Below, piece by piece: positions 54,079 to 63,057 of a stretch of DNA of 64,000 nucleotides (position 1 is the stretch's first letter; every line of letters starts with the position of its first letter). A program made the position numbers and the translations under genes. Source of the DNA: Elusimicrobia bacterium GWA2_56_46 (GTDB lineage: Bacteria; Elusimicrobiota; Elusimicrobia; Elusimicrobiales; UBA9959); the NCBI GenBank assembly GCA_001799575.1, contig MGTT01000011.1, forward strand, positions 62,001 to 126,000, read 5' to 3'. A model generated the notes under the pieces. The model had not been told where the DNA came from and did not search any database. It saw only the letters and a list, made by a program, of their open reading frames with translations.

Positions 54079-55391
54079 TACTGTCCGCCCGCCAATAACT
54101 GATCTATGCGCTTCAGGCCGGAATCGACGTCGGAATTGCCCGGATCCAGTTGTTTGGCTATGGTCCATTCGTCGCGGGCCTTTTCATAATTGGAATTCAT
54201 AAAATACTTCAGCCCTTCCTCGTAATGTTTCTGGGCGGACAGACGGTTTTCCTCGCTCGCCCCCTGGAGCCTCCGGATCGGGCCCTCAAGGGAATCCTTG
54301 TTCTTCGCTTCCTCCTCGGCTTTTTTGCGCTCCGCTTCCTCTTTGGCGCGGCGCTCCGCCTCTTCGCGGGCGCGCACCGCGGCCGCTTCCGAACGCCGGC
54401 GCTTATCTTCGGCTTCAAGCCGCATCTGCTCTTTGGCGCGGGAGATCAGTTTATCCAGATACGCCAGGCTCGCGGTGTACGGCTTGGCCGCGTTCCATTC
54501 GCCGATGGCTTCGTTATATTTTCTTTCTCCGTAAAGTTTCCTGCCGCGGTTTATATAATTCTGCTCTATCTCGTTCTTGACCTCGGCCAGCAGTTTATTG
54601 GCCTTGGAATCACCCGGCTGCACCTCCAGCGCGCGCTTGAGGCCCTCGTACGCGGCCGTAAGCCGGCCCTGGGCGTAATACTCAAGAGCCGTCCTGAGTT
54701 TCTCGTTGGCGGTCTCCTGGCGCAGTTCGTCCTCCACCCTGGTGACGTACGCCACGGTTCTGGCGTCCCGGGGCCTCACCAGGAGGGCGTTATACAGGTT
54801 ATCCAGCGCCCCCCTGAGATCGCGGCGCGCGTAAGCCTGGTCGCCTTTCTGAAAGTAATAATCGCGCAGATCGTCTTTCATTTTGGACAGCCAGTAAGCG
54901 GCCTTGATATTGTTGGAAGCAAGCTTCACCACTTCTTCCATCTTCTTATGGGCGTCCACGATGCGGCCGTCGTTATATAAGGAAAGCGCGCTTTTAAAGC
55001 GGTCTTCGATCATCAGCTTTTCGGAGAGGGCTGGGCGGATGGCTCCGCGCAGCTGGTCGGAAGCCTCCAGAAGCATGCTTGCGTCCTCAAAATTCGGATC
55101 GATGGACAGGATCTTGGCCGCCAGATCCCGCGCGTCCTCGTAATTGCCGGCGCGGTAATAGTTGAAAGCGTTCTCGTACACGTTCAGAAGCATCTTGGAC
55201 TGGATCTTGGACTTTTCCAGCTTGATGGTCTCGATAAACCGCTTCTTTTCCTGCAATTCGTTGATCGAACCCAGCCCCGTCTTCTGCAGATCCAGAAAAA
55301 GCGACTCCTCGCTCTTCACTTTCTGCTGCTGGGAAAAAACCGGCGAGCAGAGCGCCGCTGAGAAGATCGCCGCCAATATGATGTTTTTCAT
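54078..55391 (-). CDS. TPR-containing exported protein with coiled coil (TadD-like)
   Basis: The start is chosen at ATG 55391, behind AGAGAG, giving 437 residues. A signal peptide (IILAAIFSAALCSPVFS) is followed by TPR-like repeats (about residues 50-310, for example YYRAGNYEDARDLAAKILSIDP and YYAQGRLTAAYEGLKRALEVQP). A Glu/Arg/Ala-rich coiled coil (about 320-370) and a final TPR (YFMNSNYEKARDEW) complete it. It lies directly after TadC, where tadD is usual. TadD is a TPR lipoprotein that aids secretin assembly; this one lacks a lipobox. Confidence 0.8.
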   Translation of the reverse strand: MKNIILAAIFSAALCSPVFSQQQKVKSEESLFLDLQKTGLGSINELQEKKRFIETIKLEKSKIQSKMLLNVYENAFNYYRAGNYEDARDLAAKILSIDPNFEDASMLLEASDQLRGAIRPALSEKLMIEDRFKSALSLYNDGRIVDAHKKMEEVVKLASNNIKAAYWLSKMKDDLRDYYFQKGDQAYARRDLRGALDNLYNALLVRPRDARTVAYVTRVEDELRQETANEKLRTALEYYAQGRLTAAYEGLKRALEVQPGDSKANKLLAEVKNEIEQNYINRGRKLYGERKYNEAIGEWNAAKPYTASLAYLDKLISRAKEQMRLEAEDKRRRSEAAAVRAREEAERRAKEEAERKKAEEEAKNKDSLEGPIRRLQGASEENRLSAQKHYEEGLKYFMNSNYEKARDEWTIAKQLDPGNSDVDSGLKRIDQLLAGGQ

Positions 55392-55477
55392 ACGAAACTC
55401 TCTCTTAAACCCGCAAAATCGTCTTGCGTCCGCCGCAGCTTTCCCTTCATCCTTTATCCTTAAGCCTTTATCCTTTC

Positions 55478-56371
55478 TCAAAACGTCAGCCCTCCCGTCA
55501 TCAGGTCGGAGATCATGGGCGCCAGCATCAGTATGAACACCGTCGGGAAAATAAAAATAAACAGGGGGATGAGCATTTTGGTGGAGGCCTGGGCCGCCAG
55601 TTTTTCGGCCTTGTTCAGCCGCCGGAAACGCATATCGGTGGAATAATTGCGCAGGAGATCCACGAGGCTGGTGCCCAGCTCGTCGGACTGGATTACCAGC
55701 CCCGCGAAAGAACGCACTTCCTGCAGGCCGGTCCTCAGGGACAGGCGCCTGAGGGCGTCCCGCCTGGAGTAGCCCAGCTGAACCTCGTTGATGGTGCGCT
55801 CGATCTCCACCTCCAGGCTGGTCTTGACCGGAGCGATCTTTACGATGCGGTCGAAAGCGGTCATATAATCGAGGCCCGACTCGATCATAAGCGCGGCCAG
55901 ATCCACGAAAGTGGGAAAGTTATGGATGATTTCTTCCTGGCGCGCCCGGATCCTGCGCGAATAATAGCCGACGCCGGGCAGAACAAAACCCAGCGGCGCC
56001 AGAATGAGCGAAGCGGCGGAATTGGTGAAAAAATAAAAAACCACGGGCAGAACCAGCGCCCAGATCTGGCTGTAATGCATCATTTTGAGCGGATCCGTGC
56101 CGGCCGGACGGCCCAGCAGCATATACCGCTCCTCGAACTTCTTCTCCATGCCAAGGCCGCGGGCGAAAAACAGATCCATTTTATCCCAGAAATTAGCGCT
56201 GTTCTCCAGCTTCGAGAAGACCGAGACCTCTTTCCCCTCCATGTCGCTGACATCGCCGATGGCGGAGCGGTCCTCCTCCCTGGGAGCGAAGAAACGCCGC
56301 ACGGCCGCGAAAACCGCGAACGAGCCGAAAGCCGCGAGCCCCATCAGGAAATATTTTGTAAAAGAGTCCAT
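55478..56371 (-). CDS. tadC: TadC-like inner-membrane platform protein
   Basis: This 297-residue protein has a membrane helix near residues 7-25, then two at about 105-140, and a T2SSF domain (about 150-290). The domain has the helix-rich motif FPTFVDLAALMIESGLDYMTAFDRI and a final membrane helix (LIPLFIFIFPTVFILMLAP). With TadB it forms the platform that couples ATPase action to pilin extraction. It starts 4 bp after tadB ends. Confidence 0.92.
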   Translation of the reverse strand: MDSFTKYFLMGLAAFGSFAVFAAVRRFFAPREEDRSAIGDVSDMEGKEVSVFSKLENSANFWDKMDLFFARGLGMEKKFEERYMLLGRPAGTDPLKMMHYSQIWALVLPVVFYFFTNSAASLILAPLGFVLPGVGYYSRRIRARQEEIIHNFPTFVDLAALMIESGLDYMTAFDRIVKIAPVKTSLEVEIERTINEVQLGYSRRDALRRLSLRTGLQEVRSFAGLVIQSDELGTSLVDLLRNYSTDMRFRRLNKAEKLAAQASTKMLIPLFIFIFPTVFILMLAPMISDLMTGGLTF

Positions 56372-56375
56372 AGAA

Positions 56376-57980
56376 TTACACTTTTATCTTCCCCAGGCTT
56401 GAGACCACTTTCATGCCTATGGCTATCCAGACGGCGCAGCCCGCGAAAATACCCATGCCGAGCGGGCTGGTGTAAAACCTGATCATCACGTCCGGCTGGA
56501 ACATAAACATCACGCCCAGCATGATCCAGGGCATGATCCCGACCACGATGGACTGGATGCGCTGCTGCGCGGTCATAGCTTTGGTTTTTTCCTCCAGCTT
56601 CGACTCCTCCCGGATATCTATGACTATGCGTTCGAAAACTTTGGTCAGGTTGCCTCCCATCTGCCGCTGCAGGACTATCGCGCGGATCATATAGGAAAGC
56701 ATCTTGCTGGAAACGCGCTCCTCCATGACTCCGAGCGCCCGCTCGAAAGGCGTGCCGAGCTGGTAATTCTTGATCACAAGCCCGAACTCGTCGGAGATCG
56801 GCGGGATCAGATCTTTTGAGACCATTTCAAAGCCCTGCACGATGTCCAGACCCGAGCGCAGGGAGTTGGACAGCAGGATCAGCCCGTCCATAAGCTGGGT
56901 GTCTATTTTCAATCCGCGCCGGATCTTCATGTGATTCAGCACGAAACCCGGGGTTCTCAGGCCCACCGCCATGCCCAGCGCGGACAGGAACGCAAAAATC
57001 AGCAGATTAAAACTCAACAGCCCCAGCAGCGCGAAAAGCCCGGCCGGAATGAAAACCAGGTAGTGCACCTTTATGGCTATAAACTGCCGTGAAAAATCGT
57101 CGGTCCATTTGTCCACTTTCGTGGAGTAATCGGCCACCATCCTGGCGGTCTTTTCCTCGTTCATAATGAAGAAAAGTCTTACCGACAGAAAAACGAGCAT
57201 GATGCCCAGCACCGTCGCCGCGGTATAAACGGCCTGCTGGGATTTGGAGATCACCGCGGGCGGAGAGTAGGCGCGGGGCGCCCTGAAAAGCACGCTGAAA
57301 GAATCCTGCCCCATTACGGCTATGGCCGTTATGGCTTCAGCGTATCGCTTCTGGTCGGCGCTTGAAATGGCGTCCGAAATGCTTTCCATCTCCCTTAACA
57401 TGAGGTTGAAGATGCCGAGCAGCGTCCGCCCCCGGCCGTTCATGGAATCGAAACGCTTGGCCCTGTAGAGCCTGTCCAGCGACATCTGGAAGCGTATCCT
57501 GATATCGGCGTATTCCTTGACCAGCAGGCCGGGGGAAATTTCCGCGCCCATTTCCTCCCGGGGAAAAGTCTTTTTGGTCAGTTCCAGGAACTCGTAAATT
57601 ATGGAAACGGGCGTCTGCCAGAGCGCCGCTTCGGAGATCTCCCCCTCCTCCGGATCGCGCCAGACCTTATTTGAGAGCATGGCCGGGACGGAGGTCTCGA
57701 TCCACTTGGGCATTTTAACGTTGACGGTGGCGCCTTTGCATTTTATGGGGTAATCCTGAAGCTTGGCGTCGCGCTCGGGCGCCAGATAATAATAGAACAG
57801 CTGCATCTTGGTGACGGCGCAGGAGACCTCGGCCATCTGGTTCCTGGCCAGAACGCCCGCCTGTACGGAAAGGATGAAGGATGAAGGATGAAGGATGAAA
57901 CAAACCAATATTAAAAACCGCAGGCTGAACGCTTTTTTCAGCCACTTCCCCCCCGCTCCATTCTCAAAAAAAATTCTCAT
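56376..57980 (-). CDS. tadB: TadB-like platform protein with large N-terminal extracytoplasmic region
   Basis: The start is chosen at ATG 57980, giving 534 residues. The C-terminal 280 residues carry a T2SSF domain and membrane helices (about 310-345, 490-520), typical of TadB. The N-terminus is unusual. A signal-like segment ends SVQAG after HPSSFIL, which is encoded by GGATGAA repeats at 57872-57899. A long extracytoplasmic part with two Cys (about residues 40-225) follows, then a helix (about 230-250). Standard TadB proteins have only a short N-terminus, so this could be an added secretion or sensing domain. Confidence 0.88.
   Translation of the reverse strand: MRIFFENGAGGKWLKKAFSLRFLILVCFILHPSSFILSVQAGVLARNQMAEVSCAVTKMQLFYYYLAPERDAKLQDYPIKCKGATVNVKMPKWIETSVPAMLSNKVWRDPEEGEISEAALWQTPVSIIYEFLELTKKTFPREEMGAEISPGLLVKEYADIRIRFQMSLDRLYRAKRFDSMNGRGRTLLGIFNLMLREMESISDAISSADQKRYAEAITAIAVMGQDSFSVLFRAPRAYSPPAVISKSQQAVYTAATVLGIMLVFLSVRLFFIMNEEKTARMVADYSTKVDKWTDDFSRQFIAIKVHYLVFIPAGLFALLGLLSFNLLIFAFLSALGMAVGLRTPGFVLNHMKIRRGLKIDTQLMDGLILLSNSLRSGLDIVQGFEMVSKDLIPPISDEFGLVIKNYQLGTPFERALGVMEERVSSKMLSYMIRAIVLQRQMGGNLTKVFERIVIDIREESKLEEKTKAMTAQQRIQSIVVGIMPWIMLGVMFMFQPDVMIRFYTSPLGMGIFAGCAVWIAIGMKVVSSLGKIKV
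57872..57899. repeat. GGATGAA heptamers in the TadB signal region
   Basis: Four copies of GGATGAA are read on the minus strand as the heptapeptide HPSSFIL inside the TadB export signal. A one-copy change would shift the frame by 7 bp, so the tract could alter tadB translation. Confidence 0.8.
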
Positions 57981-57999
57981 AACGTATCCGTAACATCCC

Positions 58000-60228
58000 T
58001 CATCCCTTGACTCCACGGGCGCGCCTCTGCTCTTCGGTCCAGAACAATTCTATCGGCATGGGGATGCCGTGCGTTTCAAAGTCCTTGAAAAACTTGGGCG
58101 GATCCCCGGTGGCCGCGAAATGGCCGGCGACTTTGCCGGTGTCCTTGTCTATGCCGGTCTGATGATACCTGAAAATGTCATGCGTAGTGATCTGGTTCTC
58201 CTCGCGGCCGGTAACCTCGGTGACCGCGGTTATCTTCCTGGTGCCGTCCGAGAACCTGGTAAGCTGGACTATCAGATGCACGGCCGACGCGATCATCTCG
58301 CGCAGAGCCCAGATGGGCAGATCGGCGCCGGCCATAAGGCACATGGCCTCCATGCGGGTAAGGGCGTCCCTGGGCTGGTTCGCGTGTATAGTGGCCAGGG
58401 AGCCTTCGTGGCCCGTATTCATGGCCTGGAGCATATCCAGCGCCTCGGAACCGCGAACCTCTCCCACGACTATGCGGTCGGGCCTCATACGAAGGCAGTT
58501 TTTGACGAGATCGCGGATGGTGACCTCGCCCTTGCCCTCGATATTCGGCGGGCGGCTTTCAAGGCGCACCCAGTGCCCCTGTTCGAGCCGCAGCTCGGCC
58601 ACGTCCTCCACCGTCACGATGCGTTCGTCCTCGGGGATATAGCTGGACAACATATTGAGGAAGGTGGTTTTACCGGTGCCGGTACCACCCGAAATAATAA
58701 TGTCCTTGCGCAGCCTGACGCAGCCTTTCAGGAAGTTCACGCATTCCTGGGAAATGCTGCCTTTCTTCACCAGTTCCGTGTCGGTGAAAGGCTTGCTTGA
58801 AAATCTTCTGATGGTGAGCGTGGGCCCGGAGACGGCCAGCGGAGGGATAATGGCGTTCACGCGGGAACCGTCTTTCAGACGGGCGTCCACCAGCGGCACG
58901 GATTCGTCTATGCGCCGGCCCAGGGGCGCGACGATCCTTTTCATCACCTGTATGATCTGCTCGTCGTTCCTGAACTGATACTTGGTCAGCGTCAGTTTGC
59001 CGGCCCTTTCGATAAACACCCGGTCGGGCGCGTTTACCATGATTTCGGTGACGGCCGGATCCCTCATCAACTCTTCAAGCGGGCCGAGGCCCAGGATCTC
59101 GTCCAGAAGCTCGTTGATGAATTTGACGCGCTGCTCCCTGGTGAGGGGCATGGCGGTCTCTTTCTGCAGAAGGCCGTTTATGATGGAATCCACTTTTTTC
59201 CTGGCCGCCTCGTTGGCGGCGGCGTCGTCCGAGATCTTGATGCGCTCGGTCTCCAGCGCGGTAACGACGTCCTTGTGCATCTTCATCTTTAGTTCGTCCC
59301 AGAAAGGCGGCACATCCACCCTGGGGGCGCCCGCGGACTGGGGGGATTGGGAGGGCCGGGACGCCCCGGAAGACGCGTCCGCTTCCCTGCTCATGGGACG
59401 CCACAGCATATCCGAACCGTGGGAAAATTCCGCCGCCGCCACGCTGGAAACCCACTGTTTCTCCGCCGGCTTCAGCTCCGAGAGGCGGCCCAGCAGCACC
59501 CGGAGGATCTTCCCCCATTGGGTGTTGGGCTGCTCCACTATCAGCACCTTGTTCTGGTTGGCGTAACCGGGCATGGAGTCTTCCCAGGGCATGAAAGCCA
59601 GAACGTCCTTGTTCATCTGCTTGAAGAATTTTTCCACTTCCTTGGGGCCGATGGCGCCAGGCATATCGTAAAGATTGCTGACGACCTCGAACTTGTTCAT
59701 GGGGAAATGCAGCTCGTTTATCTCGCGGAAAGTGGCGGCGGTGGCGTTAAGGGAGGATACGTTGGAATTAGTCACCCAGAAGACCAGATCGGAGATATCG
59801 AAAGCGAAGACCTGCATGGAGAAGTACGGATCCACGTCTATAAAGATATCGAAAGACTGGGAAAGCCTGGAAAGGATGGGGAGTATCAGTTCCGGCGAGA
59901 TCTTGCCGACGTCGGAACGCTTCTTGGCCAGCGGCAGCACGCCCACGCCGTAAGGCGAAATGGGAATCTTGCCCCTTATCAGCGCGCCCAGGGCGCCGAT
60001 GGATTCTTTCCCCAGCGCCCGTATCAGCTCGACCATGGACGGCGGATTCAGGCCGAGGATGGTGGCATGTTCCTGGCGGCACATGGGATCCAGCGGGATT
60101 ATCAGCACGTTCCGTTTCTGGTAATTCGCCCAGGCCAGCGCCAGGTTGAGCGCGATGGAAGTCTTGCCCACGCCCTCTTTGGGGCCCGAGAAAGTGATGA
60201 CTCGCGGCGCGGGATTAAGATTGTCCAT
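58000..60228 (-). CDS. CpaE/TadZ-CpaF/TadA fusion ATPase
   Basis: One 742-residue protein joins two Tad proteins usually made separately. Residues 1-250 are a ParA/MinD-like CpaE/TadZ domain with deviant Walker [11 protein letters not shown] (15-24) and no receiver domain. After a linker (about 260-330), residues 330-742 are the secretion ATPase CpaF/TadA. It has Walker [10 protein letters not shown] (514-522), Asp box and Walker B (RPDRIVVGE, 582-590), and His box THAN. It would power pilin polymerisation while placing the machine. Its stop at 58000 lies 20 bp before the tadB start. Confidence 0.93.
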   Translation of the reverse strand: MDNLNPAPRVITFSGPKEGVGKTSIALNLALAWANYQKRNVLIIPLDPMCRQEHATILGLNPPSMVELIRALGKESIGALGALIRGKIPISPYGVGVLPLAKKRSDVGKISPELILPILSRLSQSFDIFIDVDPYFSMQVFAFDISDLVFWVTNSNVSSLNATAATFREINELHFPMNKFEVVSNLYDMPGAIGPKEVEKFFKQMNKDVLAFMPWEDSMPGYANQNKVLIVEQPNTQWGKILRVLLGRLSELKPAEKQWVSSVAAAEFSHGSDMLWRPMSREADASSGASRPSQSPQSAGAPRVDVPPFWDELKMKMHKDVVTALETERIKISDDAAANEAARKKVDSIINGLLQKETAMPLTREQRVKFINELLDEILGLGPLEELMRDPAVTEIMVNAPDRVFIERAGKLTLTKYQFRNDEQIIQVMKRIVAPLGRRIDESVPLVDARLKDGSRVNAIIPPLAVSGPTLTIRRFSSKPFTDTELVKKGSISQECVNFLKGCVRLRKDIIISGGTGTGKTTFLNMLSSYIPEDERIVTVEDVAELRLEQGHWVRLESRPPNIEGKGEVTIRDLVKNCLRMRPDRIVVGEVRGSEALDMLQAMNTGHEGSLATIHANQPRDALTRMEAMCLMAGADLPIWALREMIASAVHLIVQLTRFSDGTRKITAVTEVTGREENQITTHDIFRYHQTGIDKDTGKVAGHFAATGDPPKFFKDFETHGIPMPIELFWTEEQRRARGVKG

Positions 60229-60235
60229 AAGAATC

Positions 60236-60325
60236 AGGGTAGAGGGTTCAGGGTCTAGGGTTTAGGGTGCGGAAGTAAGGAACTTCCATATTACTCTACC
60301 CTCTACCCTAACCCCTCTACCCTAC
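60236..60325. repeat. GGGTTTA-type repeat with inverted ends, copy 2
   Basis: Homologous to 51399-51484, with GGGTAGA, GGGTTCA, GGGTCTA, GGGTTTA then GTGCGGAAG and CCCTCTACCC ends. It fills the gap between the secretin gene and the CpaE-CpaF gene. CCCTAC gives the TAG stop of the secretin gene. Confidence 0.75.
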
Positions 60326-61044
60326 TTTATAATATCGAACGTCACGAACAGGAACAGGGAACTCTGCTCCTCCACTATATCCGTGGAGCGGAATAAAGCG
60401 CCTAAAAGCGGGATGGAACCGAGGATAGGAACCCGGCTCTTGGAAACGTTCCTGTTGCTCCGCTTAAGCCCGCCGATAACCAGCGTCTCCCCGCTTTTCA
60501 ATTCCACCTCGGTCTGGATCTGGCGGGTGACCATGGAGGGGATGGTGGTGCCTCCCACGTTCACGGGCTTGGAATAGTCCGGATTGGAAACCTCCAGTTG
60601 GAGCTGCACGTCCACCGTGTCCTTTTTTTCCGTAAGAATGACCGGCAGGACGTTCAGGATAACGCCGAATTTCTTGAATTCCGCGCCCACGCCCTGGGCG
60701 TTGGAATAGGGCACCGGAACTTCGCCGCCTACGGTAAAATTGGCCTGGGTGCCGCTCTTGGTGATGACTTTGGGATTAGACAACAGCTGCGCTTTTCCCT
60801 CGGTTTCAAGCAGCCTGAGTTTGGTGGCCAGGGCGGTCTTTCTTTCGAAATTCCCCAGCGTAAGGATGCCGGGGACGTTTTTCTCGCCGAAATCGAATTC
60901 CTGGCTCCAGGAGAAACCCGCGGTCTTCTGGATGGAGCCGCTTATTTCCACGATATCGGCGCTGACGGCGACCATCTCGCTCTTCTGCGCCCAGGCGGAC
61001 GGCGCCAAAGCCAGGGCCGCCAGAAGAAAATAAAATCTGTTCAT
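60322..61044 (-). CDS. Minimal secretin (CpaC/RcpA-like)
   Basis: This 240-residue protein has a signal peptide (FLLAALALAPSAWA) and directly after it a secretin core. The core has VPVPYSN, the beta-strand GVILNVLPVI, VELKSGETLVIGGL and the conserved C-terminal VPILGSIPLLGALFR. Normal CpaC/RcpA proteins of 400-500 residues carry an N-terminal pilus/BON region that is absent here. It should form the outer-membrane pore. The N0/N1-like function may be supplied by CpaB or the TPR protein. GGAGATG lies 8 bases upstream. Confidence 0.9.
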   Translation of the reverse strand: MNRFYFLLAALALAPSAWAQKSEMVAVSADIVEISGSIQKTAGFSWSQEFDFGEKNVPGILTLGNFERKTALATKLRLLETEGKAQLLSNPKVITKSGTQANFTVGGEVPVPYSNAQGVGAEFKKFGVILNVLPVILTEKKDTVDVQLQLEVSNPDYSKPVNVGGTTIPSMVTRQIQTEVELKSGETLVIGGLKRSNRNVSKSRVPILGSIPLLGALFRSTDIVEEQSSLFLFVTFDIIK

Positions 61045-61103
61045 AAATGGTTCATCTCCTGCGGAACATTAGCGGCGGGCGGTCAGCGGCCGGCAGCCGC
61101 CGC

Positions 61104-61865
61104 TTACTGGCCGCCCATAAGCTTTTTGAAGCTCGAGATCGGCATCGGGTGCCGTTCGACGTCGCCCAGACCCCGGACGATAACTGAAACCGCGCCCTGC
61201 TGCATGGCAAGCGCGAGATACTGCGCCTCCTCCGGGTTGAGCGCCAGGCTCATGATACCCTTGTCGGAAAAAGCCTGATCCGCGGAAACCTGGGAATCCT
61301 TGGCTTTAGCCTGGATGGAGGACATACCCTGTCCGAGATTGGTGCCCACGCCCAGCACAAGCACGTTCTGGAGCATGGTCACGGTCACTTTTTCCTTGCG
61401 GTTATCGCCCATGACGGCGTCGAAGGTAACCAGGACATCCACCCGGTCACCGGGTTTTATGAGGCGCATGGGCGCATTGTCCATGGGCATAACGCAACCC
61501 CTGTAACCCGGGGGCACCTTTACGCTCAGGCCCGCTTCCGGGCTGAGCGAAACCAGAGCCGACGACGTCACCTGGTTTCCCTTGGGGATCCTGACGGCGG
61601 TCACCAGGTTGGCGACGAGTTTTATGTCGGAAGCGCTGCGTATTTCCTGGGCGTCCTGCTGCATATACTGCCTGGGGATCTGCACTATCGACACCAGGTC
61701 TTCCTTGAGAATGGTGCGCGCCGGCAGATCGTATTTCGCGACCAGGACCTGGGCGATCTCCTGCGAAGCGGCGAGGGCCTTTTCTTTAGAGGTCAGGATC
61801 CACCAGTAAATACCGGCGGCAAACAAAGCCAGGATCACGGGCACCAGGACGCCTTTCTTTTCCAT
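61104..61865 (-). CDS. CpaB/RcpC-family pilus assembly protein
   Basis: This 253-residue protein has an N-terminal membrane helix (VPVILALFAAGIYWWIL), a SAF-like domain (about 45-105, LPARTILKEDLVSIVQIPRQYM) and the RcpC domain (about 110-235, IKPGDRVDVLVTF). RcpC/CpaB proteins sit in the periplasm and link secretin and inner-membrane parts of the Tad machine. GGGAG precedes the ATG, and it is followed by the secretin gene, the usual order. Confidence 0.92.
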   Translation of the reverse strand: MEKKGVLVPVILALFAAGIYWWILTSKEKALAASQEIAQVLVAKYDLPARTILKEDLVSIVQIPRQYMQQDAQEIRSASDIKLVANLVTAVRIPKGNQVTSSALVSLSPEAGLSVKVPPGYRGCVMPMDNAPMRLIKPGDRVDVLVTFDAVMGDNRKEKVTVTMLQNVLVLGVGTNLGQGMSSIQAKAKDSQVSADQAFSDKGIMSLALNPEEAQYLALAMQQGAVSVIVRGLGDVERHPMPISSFKKLMGGQ

Positions 61866-61937
61866 ATGTATCGCTCCCTTACCAGATTATAGACCGCGCC
61901 GATTGCGCCTTTGTTAAATAAATGTAAATTTTCCCGC

Positions 61938-62450
61938 TCACTGGAACACCGGCTTCTCTATCGGCATCCGCACCGTCACCGTTATTTTTTTTATCCGGGC
62001 GCCCTTTGGCGGATCCGCGAAAAAATAGCTGGAACCGGGGAAGATCAGCTTGGCCGGAAATACCAGGGTGACCAGCAGATCCTCGTTGGTATGCGTATAC
62101 GGATCGGGAGAGGCCTTGGGCTGGGGGTCAATACCGGTCGGTTCGCACGACGCGGAGAGCTGGATCCGGCCGGGATTGAGGAACATCTTCCCTTTCACCG
62201 CGTCCATCTTCATCTGCGCGTTTCCGCAGTTTGAAGCGTTGCTTAAACTGCCCCCCGGGGGCCCGGCCACCAGCGAACCGATCCGCGCCAGCTCATAGGC
62301 GCAATGGTGCGCCAGAATGGTCTGATACGCCAGGCTGCCCAGTTCCATGATGAAGAACAGCAGCAGCATGAAGACCGGCAGAACCAGCAGAAGTTCGACG
62401 GTCACCTGCCCTGCGCTTCTGGTTCCGCTTAATGACCGGTAAAAAGCCAC
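61938..62450 (-). CDS. TadE-like minor pseudopilin
   Basis: The start is chosen at GTG 62450, behind GGGAG, giving 170 residues. RSAG-QVTVELLLVLPVFMLLLFFIMELG is a TadE leader and helix with a cleavage site after Gly. The external part (about residues 40-170) has two Cys and ends in beta-rich sequence. It lies between Flp and CpaB, upstream of the secretin and ATPase genes, and would be co-processed by the prepilin peptidase (no TadV is in the window). Confidence 0.85.
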   Translation of the reverse strand: MAFYRSLSGTRSAGQVTVELLLVLPVFMLLLFFIMELGSLAYQTILAHHCAYELARIGSLVAGPPGGSLSNASNCGNAQMKMDAVKGKMFLNPGRIQLSASCEPTGIDPQPKASPDPYTHTNEDLLVTLVFPAKLIFPGSSYFFADPPKGARIKKITVTVRMPIEKPVFQ

Positions 62451-62528
62451 TGGATCTCCCACGCACAAGCCGGTGAAGCAAAGACCCCGCTCTCTTACAT
62501 CCCTGCTTCCTTGGATCGTTCAACAACT

Positions 62529-62723
62529 TTACGGATTGTTACCGCCGCTGGAACCCAGGCTGCCGGCGGCTCCGTTTATCATACCCTGGATCTTCATGAA
62601 AAGGCCGGGCATATAGTTCTTGAGCGCCATGCCGGCGATAAGGACCACGCCCACCACCACAGCCAGCATCAGCAGATATTCCACCGTGTTCTGGCCTTTC
62701 CGGTTCTTAAACAGTCTGTTCAT
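62529..62723 (-). CDS. flp: Flp-type major pilin
   Basis: This 64-residue prepilin has the leader MNRLFKNRKG and then QNTVEYLLMLAVVVGVVLIAGMAL: cleavage after Gly10, Glu+5 and Tyr+6. A Gly/Ser/Asn-rich tail follows. This is a standard Flp major pilin in length and shape. GGAGG lies 8 bases upstream. Confidence 0.92.
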   Translation of the reverse strand: MNRLFKNRKGQNTVEYLLMLAVVVGVVLIAGMALKNYMPGLFMKIQGMINGAAGSLGSSGGNNP

Positions 62724-62787
62724 TTTGCTATTCCTCCAAGTGTGCTCTGAGTATAACTAATTATATCTAATTATGCGCCCGGCTAGT

Positions 62788-63024
62788 CTACCACGGATCC
62801 TCTTTATACATCCTGAGTATTATGACGCCGCCGTTGGTGAACTGCTTTGACAGATACCACTGGAGCGACCTGTACATCATTACGAAAACCGTTAAAAGCG
62901 ACACCGTCACCAGCAGGTACTCGATGGTGGTCTGGCCTTTCCTAAGGATGAGGGATGAAGGATGAGTGATGAAAGAAAAACGTTTCGGACTTTTAGCTTT
63001 TACGACCGGACTTGATATTCCCAT
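62788..63024 (-). CDS. Flp/TadE-like pseudopilin with repeat-encoded leader
   Basis: This 78-residue protein has a 29-residue leader containing HPSSL, encoded by GGATGAG repeats at 62946-62973, then LRKG-QTTIEYLLVTVSLLTVFVMMYR and a 25-residue tail. It has Glu+5 and Tyr+6 like Flp, but a shorter tail with a Trp-Tyr-rich amphipathic part. It is a probable minor pilin. Confidence 0.75.
   Translation of the reverse strand: MGISSPVVKAKSPKRFSFITHPSSLILRKGQTTIEYLLVTVSLLTVFVMMYRSLQWYLSKQFTNGGVIILRMYKEDPW
62946..62973. repeat. GGATGAG/GGATGAA heptamers in pilin leader
   Basis: Four imperfect heptamers on the plus strand encode the ITHPSSLI part of the small pseudopilin leader on the minus strand. 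Similar tracts occur at 57872-57899 and at the right edge (63975-64000). Confidence 0.7.
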
Positions 63025-63057
63025 TATTCTTCTCGTTCCTTAACAGCCCCCGGTCTT

